Part shown: positions 25,716 through 32,480 of the stretch, one piece after another
How positions within the stretch are numbered: the first letter of the stretch is position 1
Layout: every line of letters starts with the position of its first letter
The notes under the pieces: model-generated
The model's input: only the letters and a program-made list of their open reading frames with translations
What the model was told of the DNA's origin: nothing
The model's database searches: none
Made by a program: the position numbers and the translations under genes
Assembly: GCA_009783445.1 (NCBI GenBank)
Contig: WRFY01000102.1
Location: 1 to 34,532, forward strand
DNA from: Candidatus Azobacteroides sp.
Lineage (GTDB): Bacteria; Bacteroidota; Bacteroidia; Bacteroidales; Azobacteroidaceae
Reading direction: 5' to 3'
Length of the DNA: 34,532 bases

Positions 25716-26693
25716 ATGCTTTATCCATTAAAATTCGAACCTATTTTGAAATCCATCCTCTGGGGAGGGGACGAAATTTGTAAATTCAAACAAATAGACC
25801 CTCCAAGGGATGGAATCGGCGAAAGCTGGGAAATATCGGGAGTTTCCGGCGATATTTCTGTTGTAAGCAATGGCAACTTGAAAGGGAAGTCCTTGAACGA
25901 GCTGATGGATTCTTACGGAGAGCAATTGCTGGGCCAGCCGGTTATGAAGCGTTTCGGTACTACCTTTCCCTTGTTGATTAAATTCATCGATGCGAAACAA
26001 CCGCTTTCTGTTCAGGTACATCCAAACGACGAACTGGCGCAAAAACGACATCATTCTTTTGGTAAAACTGAAATGTGGTATGTCGTAAAAGCGGACGAAG
26101 GCGCTTTTTTGTATTCCGGATTTTGTGAAGAAATAAATGCGGAAAAATACATGCAAAGCTTGCAGGACGATTCGTTTATTCGTTATTTACAAAAACACAA
26201 TGTAAAATCGGGCGATGTTTTTTTCTTGCCTGCCGGCCGCGTGCATGCTATCGGAGCCGGATGTTTTATAGCCGAAATTCAGCAAACGTCGAACATTACC
26301 TACCGGATTTACGATTATAACCGGAAGGACGCTCAGGGAAATTTTCGCGAACTTCATACGGAACAAGCCAAAGAGGCGATTGATTACCGATTGTATTCCG
26401 ATTACCAATTGAATTATTCTCCGGGAGCGGCAGAGGTACAGGAATTGATAAAATGTTCTTATTTCACAACTCGCCTGATCGAAGGAGGCGAAGGGAAATC
26501 GATTCAGTTGACGCACGAAGATTCGTTTGTAATTTACATTTGCTTGCAAGGAAAATTGCAATTGACCGATTCGCAACGAAACGCGGCGAATCTCCGGCAA
26601 GGAGAAACGCTCTTGGTACCAGCTGCAAACAGCCGGCAAATCGAGCTGAATTTAGAAGAAGAAAGTAAATTGCTGGAAACATTTGTGTCCTGA
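25716..26693 (+). CDS. manA: Type I mannose-6-phosphate isomerase
   Basis: This 325-residue cupin-type metalloenzyme interconverts fructose-6-phosphate and mannose-6-phosphate. Probable zinc ligands are Q100 and H102 in SVQVHPND, E119 in GKTEMWYVV and H177 in LPAGRVHAIG. Length and motifs fit the shorter ManA form common in Bacteroidota and Firmicutes. It follows the branching enzyme by three bases and is probably in the same operon. It could supply mannose- or fucose-type precursors for surface glycans, but it is a normal housekeeping gene and nothing in the sequence ties it to the polysaccharide locus 6 kb away. Confidence 0.92.
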   Translation: MLYPLKFEPILKSILWGGDEICKFKQIDPPRDGIGESWEISGVSGDISVVSNGNLKGKSLNELMDSYGEQLLGQPVMKRFGTTFPLLIKFIDAKQPLSVQVHPNDELAQKRHHSFGKTEMWYVVKADEGAFLYSGFCEEINAEKYMQSLQDDSFIRYLQKHNVKSGDVFFLPAGRVHAIGAGCFIAEIQQTSNITYRIYDYNRKDAQGNFRELHTEQAKEAIDYRLYSDYQLNYSPGAAEVQELIKCSYFTTRLIEGGEGKSIQLTHEDSFVIYICLQGKLQLTDSQRNAANLRQGETLLVPAANSRQIELNLEEESKLLETFVS

Positions 26694-26728
26694 ATTTACC
26701 TCATAAATTATTATATTACAACAAATCA

Positions 26729-27475
26729 ATGACTAAACAAATAAAGCGCTTTATTTTCAAAACGTTTGGATTAAAGAACTATCTCCGCATTCTTCAACGA
26801 ACTTATTTTTTATTGTACCGAACAGGATTATTAAAATTCAATTCAAATTTTGCTTATCATTATTTTGTAAAACACTTGATCAACAAGGGGGATGTCATTC
26901 TTGATATTGGAGCGAATTTGGGGTATTATTCCTTTTTATTTTCCCGATGGACCGGCGATTCTGGAAAAGTTTTCGCGGTCGAACCCATTGCCGTATATAA
27001 TGAGGTTTTTAATGAGAAAGCGAAAAAACGGAAGAATATCATTCTCTATCCCTACGCTTTAGGAGCGGAAGAAAAAACGGTCGAACTGGTTACTTCCCCT
27101 CAAACCGGATTTTTAAATACGGGATTACCGCACATTTATGATCCGCAGCAAGACGGAGAAATTGAAAATCAGGAATTTAAATTTGAAGCTCAAATGAAAA
27201 GACCTTCCTTCCTGTTTGAAAATCTGGACAGAATCGATTATATCAAATGCGACATTGAAGGATTTGAATACCCTGTTCTTTCGGATATGAAAGAAATAAT
27301 CCGGAAACACAAACCCAAAGTTCAGGTGGAAGTATGGCCGAACAATGAAAAGAAATTACTGGAACTATTGAATGAATTGGGCTATAAACCCTATAAACTG
27401 TATAAATACTGTTTAACGCCTCAAACGGAGAACGAACCATTGCTTCCGGGCGATTATATTTTCATCTGGGGATAA
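26729..27475 (+). CDS. FkbM-family SAM-dependent methyltransferase
   Basis: The 248-residue protein contains the SAM-binding motif VILDIGANLGYYSF at 56-69 (D59, G61, G65), an acidic residue after strand 2 (E85 in FAVEP), and the FkbM-family motif YIKCDIEGFEYPVL in the second half. FkbM-type enzymes usually methylate hydroxyl groups of sugars or natural products. The acceptor here is unknown; a cell-surface glycan is a reasonable guess given the ManA gene before it and the glycan locus in the same window, but this is inference. It is 35 bases after manA and is followed by a 338-base gap. Confidence 0.85.
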   Translation: MTKQIKRFIFKTFGLKNYLRILQRTYFLLYRTGLLKFNSNFAYHYFVKHLINKGDVILDIGANLGYYSFLFSRWTGDSGKVFAVEPIAVYNEVFNEKAKKRKNIILYPYALGAEEKTVELVTSPQTGFLNTGLPHIYDPQQDGEIENQEFKFEAQMKRPSFLFENLDRIDYIKCDIEGFEYPVLSDMKEIIRKHKPKVQVEVWPNNEKKLLELLNELGYKPYKLYKYCLTPQTENEPLLPGDYIFIWG

Positions 27476-27731
27476 TTTGCTTCTTTTTACGGATCGTTTT
27501 TCGCGCCTCAAACGGCAAAACTTTTTCCTTCTCTTTGTGATTTTCCCGCAGAAGCGTTGGACGCGCTATTTGCTCGATAACTCCATCCCTCATTCCGAAA
27601 GAAACCCAAATAGACAAATTATAAATGAATTGTTGCAAATTTTGATAAAATAAGGGAGTTCGGCGGGTAATGTAACTAAATTAGGGTGATAATTCTGCCC
27701 TTTTCATGCCTGTTTGTTTATTAAAAAAGAT

Positions 27732-27739
27732 TATTTTTG
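27732..27739 (+). promoter_or_regulatory. Putative -7 promoter element for the RHS module
   Basis: TATTTTTG matches the Bacteroidota -7 consensus TAnnTTTG. A TTTG at 27713-27716 could be the -33 element, but the 15-base spacing is shorter than the usual 19-21. The element ends inside the left arm of the palindrome at 27738-27754, about 75 bases before the RHS start codon. Confidence 0.4.
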
Positions 27740-27754
27740 TCCAAAATTTGGACA
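27738..27754. promoter_or_regulatory. Perfect interrupted palindrome, candidate operator
   Basis: TGTCCAAA (27738-27745) and TTTGGACA (27747-27754) are exact reverse complements separated by a single A. The arms are too close to form a hairpin in RNA, so a DNA-binding dimer is the natural reader. It overlaps the putative -7 element and lies where transcription would begin, a typical repressor position. No regulator gene is seen nearby. Confidence 0.5.
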
Positions 27755-27813
27755 TATCAATAATTTAATGTCGCTTTAATAAATCATAAAAAAAATTTTA
27801 AAAACATCGATTA

Positions 27814-30800
27814 ATGAAGAAACTATTGTTCATTGCCTTATTCGGCTTTATGTATATGGTAGAAGGCCGTATTTATGCACAAAATTATACTGAGTTTTTA
27901 AATAGACAGGCAAGCGTTCCCATTCCCAGCCCGAACGTGGCTGCGTTGAATAAATTTGTAGAATTTCCAGTCAATCATTTCAATGGGCAGGTAGATGTAT
28001 CGTTTCCGTTGTATGAAATAAAATTAAAAAATGTCAGCATACCCATTCGATTGAAATACAACACAAGCGGACTTAAGGTCAGTGAAGAGGCCAGCTGGGT
28101 CGGTCTGGGTTGGGCTTTGGATGCCGGCGGAGTGATCTATCACCAAGTAAATGGGAGAGATGATATTATCAATAAAAATTTGTACGACGATTACGGCTAT
28201 TATTTACCTTATGTAAACAAAGTCGATAATGAAACGTACGATATAAATAAAAATTTAGGAGGGGTCTCTTTGTCCGGAGCAAAAATTCCGAATAAAAACG
28301 GACAAATGGAAGATATTGTCGACCGATTCACAAATAACTATTATAAAATTAATGGCGAACCGGACGTATATATTTACAGCATGGGCAACTATTCGGGTAA
28401 ATTTATCAATTGGGACAAGAACAATACGGGGGTTGATCTCAGTTGCAACAATATGATTTTTAAGCAATATATGGGAACTACTGCTGCGGGAGACAGTATT
28501 ATTGCGACGGATCCGGATGGAAATATATACCGATTTAAAAATATTGAGACGAGTATTTCATCAAGAAGCAGCGATAAGACTACTTCAGCCTATTATCTTA
28601 GCGAGATTGTATCGCCGAATAAAGAAAACATTAAATTTTCTTATAAAACATTCAAACAGCTAATAAATGATAACCGGTGGGAAACTTCTTTCACGGGCGA
28701 TACGCAGGGTCATGGTTTGAATGACGGATATTTTCCTTCCATTCCCTCTTTATGGGAAGAATGTTCAGCTACGTATCAAATGCTCAACAGCGGTAGTTCT
28801 GTTTCTTCTTCCAGTAGCGCTCTCCAGGTAAGTACGGTTCGATTGGGAGCCTATTCTTTTACCAATGCACTGTATTTGGATAAGATTGAATTCCCCAATG
28901 GAACGATAGAATTTGTAAAAAGTCCGCGATTAGATGCCTTTGGGTTGAAGTTGGATAAAATCAACATCAAAAACGCCAATAATCAATTAATAAAAACATA
29001 CGAATTTCAATACAACTATTTTGAAAGTACAACCCCTGCTAACGGACAGGATGTAAGTACTGCTACTTCCACCACGGGGTCTACCAAGAATTATCCTGCA
29101 GATTATTTGAAAAAACGTTTGAAATTAGTATCCTTTTCAGAAGGAAATTACAGTAGCGGGCAAATCTACAGTTTCACTTACAATGAAAGCGAAAAATTGC
29201 CTTATAAAACTTCTTTTTCCCAAGATTTTTGGGGTTATTACAACAAGCAAGGCAATACTACTTTAATTCCAAGTTATGCTTTATATGCTTCTGCATTAGG
29301 AATGCCGGATGGATTCGGCGGCGGAGCTTTAGGAACTTTAACAACGGCGAAAAGAAATGTAGACGTAAATGCGGTAAAAGCATTTATGTTGAAAGAAATA
29401 ACACATCCGACCAAAGGAAAAACGGCTTTCACTTTTGAAGCCAATACATGTTCAAACTCATTTATTGCTTCTAATGAAATTGTTACAAAACGTTTTTCGG
29501 CGACCGATATAGGAACCGGTTATGCACGGACCTCTTTTACATTCAACGAAAAAAAGACGGTGGATATAACGGTGAATTTGTTTTTGGGATCTAACTTGAA
29601 ATATTCTACAGTATTGACGCAAAGGTTGGGATCGCCATACGAATATCCGAATGAGTTTTATGCAGTCGTAGAAAGATTGGACAAAACAAGCAATCAATGG
29701 ATACTTTTTGATCTCAAATATTGTTGGGGTGGAAATTCATGGAGTAGTTACAACACCAATAATTATACAGGATGGGCTAAGGGAGTTACATTTGACCCCG
29801 GAACTTACCGGCTTACAGCCAACCTACCGGATCCATGGGCGCAATATGGAGGTTTAGGATCGACCATGGCAGATATTAATTTATCGTATGATACGCTTGT
29901 TTACACTACATCTAATTACGTAGGCGGGCTAAGGATCAAACAAATAATCCGTACGGATGTGACGACAAATAAAAGTATGACCACCAACTACACTTACGCA
30001 CAGGGTATATTGGCAACGCGTCCCATATTTATGTACAGTATGATAACGGAATTACCTCCGAATGGCGCTATTACTTGTCCGGGAAATGGCGTCAAATACG
30101 TTCTTGCCGCTACTCCAGCCTATCCCTATTCCTTTTCTGCCAATGGAAATCTGGTAGGTTATCAGCGCGTTACTGAAACGTATTCCAATGGCGAAATAGG
30201 GCATATAGACTACAATTATATGATGAACAATGATGTGTTAAGTTTGGGGGCCTATTGTCCGCAGGGAACTCCTTTCACTCCAAAATTGACCAATGGTTTT
30301 CTGCAGTCAAAAATAGTTTATAATAATCAAAATTTGTATATTGATAGAAAAACATACGAGTACGCAATTGTAAATGCTAAAGTTTATTGGGGATTCAAAG
30401 TCGATTCATGGGCGGCAATTATGCCGTGTGGAGTAACGGTCCCTTCTTACCATGACGTTATGGCTTCTCATATGAAAGTTTACTTCTACCCCATCGTTCA
30501 AGGAAAATTGCTAACCAAACAGGAAGAGGAAGAAGATTACAGTTCGGGACAAATTCCGCCGTTGCAAAGAAAAACAGAATACGAGTACAATGCTTATTGC
30601 CAATTGGTCGCGAAAAAGATAGACAACAGCGTTTACGGTAAAGTGATCGAAACCTATAAATATGTACCCGAAAAAGCCGCAGAATCGGGAGGAGTCTATA
30701 CGCAAATGAAAAATTTGAATATCCTCTCGCCTTTGATTGAAACGCAGACGGATCAGAGCGGTGCGGTGACCAAGCAGATTACAAATTATTCCCAACCATA

Positions 30801-31287
30801 TACCAATGTTTTTACGCCTTCTAATTTTCAGTTAGGGTTTGGAAGCAGCGCCACCGCGCCTGAAACACGCATTACCTTCGATAAGTACGATAAATACGGC
30901 AACCCCAACAGCATCAATAAGGACAACGCCGGCAGCGTTATCTATCTGTGGAGTTACAATGGATTGTATCCGGTAGCTGAAATTCGAAATTCGGATTACG
31001 CAACGGTGAATGCGGCCTTGTCGACCGTAGGTTTGGGTTCCATAGAGTCCTTAGCGGCCAATGCCAATCCGGATAAGGCTAAATTAGACAATTTGCGGGA
31101 TGTGAGTACGCTGGCCAACGCCCATATCACGACTTGCAAATATTCCCTTCTGGTAGGTATTTTGGAAGTCACGGCTCCCAACAGGATTACTACCTATTAT
31201 GAATATGATGCTTTCAATCGGTTGAAAACCGTTAAAGAAGGAAATAAGAAAACGCTTGAAGATTACGAATACCACTATAAGAATTGA
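27814..31287 (+). CDS. Exported RHS/SpvB-like repeat protein
   Basis: This 1157-residue protein begins with a signal peptide (MKKLLFIALFGFMYMVEG, likely cut after YAQ at residue 23). A region typical of large Bacteroidota RHS proteins follows: FPVNHFNGQVDVSFPLYEIK (51-70) and SWVGLGWALDAGG (94-106). The middle is a long beta-rich region, and the C-terminal quarter has YD-type repeats (EYEYNAYCQLVAKK, FDKYDKYGNP, YYEYDAFNRLKTV). It ends in YEYHYKN and has no T9SS sorting domain and no evident toxin domain of its own. RHS proteins form beta cocoons that enclose C-terminal effectors. It is first in a run of three exported-protein genes; a palindrome and -7-like element precede it. Its stop codon is formed within the first unit of a GAATTGA tandem repeat. 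Confidence 0.8.
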   Translation: MKKLLFIALFGFMYMVEGRIYAQNYTEFLNRQASVPIPSPNVAALNKFVEFPVNHFNGQVDVSFPLYEIKLKNVSIPIRLKYNTSGLKVSEEASWVGLGWALDAGGVIYHQVNGRDDIINKNLYDDYGYYLPYVNKVDNETYDINKNLGGVSLSGAKIPNKNGQMEDIVDRFTNNYYKINGEPDVYIYSMGNYSGKFINWDKNNTGVDLSCNNMIFKQYMGTTAAGDSIIATDPDGNIYRFKNIETSISSRSSDKTTSAYYLSEIVSPNKENIKFSYKTFKQLINDNRWETSFTGDTQGHGLNDGYFPSIPSLWEECSATYQMLNSGSSVSSSSSALQVSTVRLGAYSFTNALYLDKIEFPNGTIEFVKSPRLDAFGLKLDKINIKNANNQLIKTYEFQYNYFESTTPANGQDVSTATSTTGSTKNYPADYLKKRLKLVSFSEGNYSSGQIYSFTYNESEKLPYKTSFSQDFWGYYNKQGNTTLIPSYALYASALGMPDGFGGGALGTLTTAKRNVDVNAVKAFMLKEITHPTKGKTAFTFEANTCSNSFIASNEIVTKRFSATDIGTGYARTSFTFNEKKTVDITVNLFLGSNLKYSTVLTQRLGSPYEYPNEFYAVVERLDKTSNQWILFDLKYCWGGNSWSSYNTNNYTGWAKGVTFDPGTYRLTANLPDPWAQYGGLGSTMADINLSYDTLVYTTSNYVGGLRIKQIIRTDVTTNKSMTTNYTYAQGILATRPIFMYSMITELPPNGAITCPGNGVKYVLAATPAYPYSFSANGNLVGYQRVTETYSNGEIGHIDYNYMMNNDVLSLGAYCPQGTPFTPKLTNGFLQSKIVYNNQNLYIDRKTYEYAIVNAKVYWGFKVDSWAAIMPCGVTVPSYHDVMASHMKVYFYPIVQGKLLTKQEEEEDYSSGQIPPLQRKTEYEYNAYCQLVAKKIDNSVYGKVIETYKYVPEKAAESGGVYTQMKNLNILSPLIETQTDQSGAVTKQITNYSQPYTNVFTPSNFQLGFGSSATAPETRITFDKYDKYGNPNSINKDNAGSVIYLWSYNGLYPVAEIRNSDYATVNAALSTVGLGSIESLAANANPDKAKLDNLRDVSTLANAHITTCKYSLLVGILEVTAPNRITTYYEYDAFNRLKTVKEGNKKTLEDYEYHYKN

Positions 31288-31306
31288 GAATTGAGAATTG
31301 AGAATT
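31281..31306 (+). repeat. GAATTGA heptamer tandem repeat, about 3.7 units
   Basis: GAATTGA occurs three times in a row (31281-31301), followed by a partial GAATT. The RHS gene stop codon TGA is at 31285-31287, inside the first unit, so loss or gain of later units would not change the RHS protein. The repeat lies 15 bases before the ATG of the next gene and could alter spacing between the two genes. Confidence 0.8.
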
Positions 31307-31320
31307 ATAAATTAAAAGTG

Positions 31321-32469
31321 ATGAAAGCATATTTTTATAAAATATTTTTTTTGCTGTCGGGTATTCCGGGAATGCTTTCGGCGCAGCATATTTTGCAAAG
31401 CGAGTTGAATTTACCCCGTTCGGGCGATGAAATCGTCAAACAGCAGGTAGAGTATAAAGACCCCGGACGTTCGGGCGAAAATGTTCTTTGGGACTTCGGC
31501 GAATTGAAGCCGGTCAACGATGAATATACCTTATCGTACTCCGAACCGGTTCTGGTACAGGATTCGATCGATGCTCAAAATTCCTTCTATATCTTGGGGT
31601 TGGATACAATACGGCTGAAAGACCTGAGTCATGGAAGTTTGTTGATGGGCGCCGAACATTATACGACGTATTACTACTACCTGACCGGCAACCGCCTCTG
31701 GGTGTTGGGGCATGAAAATCCGACGGCGCTGTTGCGTTACAATCCGTCCTTATTGGCCGGCTTCTACCCGATGCGCTATCAGGACAGTTGCCTGTACGAC
31801 TATCAGGCCGAAGGCATCTATTCGTCTACGGTTCCTTTTACTTCAGGAGGAGAGGTACAAATAAAAGCGGACGCTTACGGGATGATGATTCTGCCTTCGG
31901 GCGATACGCTTCGCAACGTCCTTCGCACCCACGCGATGCAAACCATCCGTCAAACTTTTTCAATGGGCGGCGACGAGACCGTCGAACAGTCTTCCTCCAT
32001 CGAAACCTGCAAGTGGTATTCCAAGGGCTACCGTTACCCCATCTTCGAAACCCTCCGGTCGACTCTCCTGACAGACTCGACGGAAACGGTCAATTTTGAA
32101 ACGGCCTTCTTCTTTCCGCCGCAGGAACATTATTATCTGGAAGAAGACCCGGAAAACTTAGCTTTGCAGGAAGAAGAGGCCGACCGCATTTTCGATCCCT
32201 GGGCGGGTTTGACTTACAATATTTATCCCAATCCGGTGAAAAATGCGCCCTTGGAAGTGGAACTGTATTTGCCCCGTCCGGCCGATATCCGGATACAGCT
32301 TCGCAACACGCTGGGGTTGGTTCAAATGGATCAGTTCAAAGGTTCTTTCCCGATCGGCGTCTGCCGTTTTTTAATTGACGCGTATACTTTAACGGTAGGT
32401 AATTACATTCTCGATATTTGGCTGAACGAAAAATTAATCAGTGAAATTATATTAAAACGATCATTTTAA
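31321..32469 (+). CDS. Exported protein with T9SS type A sorting domain
   Basis: The protein has 382 residues from the ATG at 31321; an in-frame TTG at 31291 lies within the heptamer repeat and would add ten residues ahead of the signal peptide, so I reject it. Residues 1-20 are a signal peptide ending in LSAQ. The central 270 residues are not recognised. The last 85 or so begin NIYPNPVKNAPLEVEL, the hallmark of the type A C-terminal sorting domain used by the type IX secretion system (gliding/Por), which carries cargo over the outer membrane and often anchors it there. It lies between two RHS genes and may be part of their secretion or assembly, by context only. Confidence 0.82.
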   Translation: MKAYFYKIFFLLSGIPGMLSAQHILQSELNLPRSGDEIVKQQVEYKDPGRSGENVLWDFGELKPVNDEYTLSYSEPVLVQDSIDAQNSFYILGLDTIRLKDLSHGSLLMGAEHYTTYYYYLTGNRLWVLGHENPTALLRYNPSLLAGFYPMRYQDSCLYDYQAEGIYSSTVPFTSGGEVQIKADAYGMMILPSGDTLRNVLRTHAMQTIRQTFSMGGDETVEQSSSIETCKWYSKGYRYPIFETLRSTLLTDSTETVNFETAFFFPPQEHYYLEEDPENLALQEEEADRIFDPWAGLTYNIYPNPVKNAPLEVELYLPRPADIRIQLRNTLGLVQMDQFKGSFPIGVCRFLIDAYTLTVGNYILDIWLNEKLISEIILKRSF

Positions 32470-32480
32470 ATACAATTCTT

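Larger units (their letters stand above)
27476..27813 (+). other. 338-base intergenic region upstream of the RHS module
   Basis: No convincing gene is visible in this gap. The first part contains a 12-base copy of CGCCTCAAACGG (27504-27515) that also occurs at 27418-27429 in the end of the preceding gene. The second part is AT-rich and holds a promoter-like -7 element and a perfect interrupted palindrome, listed separately. It is the longest noncoding stretch in the window and probably contains the start of an independent transcription unit. Confidence 0.6.

Noticed and set aside
26187-26639. Minus-strand frame of 150 codons opposite manA
   Set aside because: A shadow of a conserved isomerase gene with low-complexity translation.
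27418-27515. CGCCTCAAACGG occurring twice, in the end of the FkbM gene and in the following gap
   Set aside because: The 12-base match is not extended on either side and no element boundaries are visible; chance or a small decayed duplication explains it.
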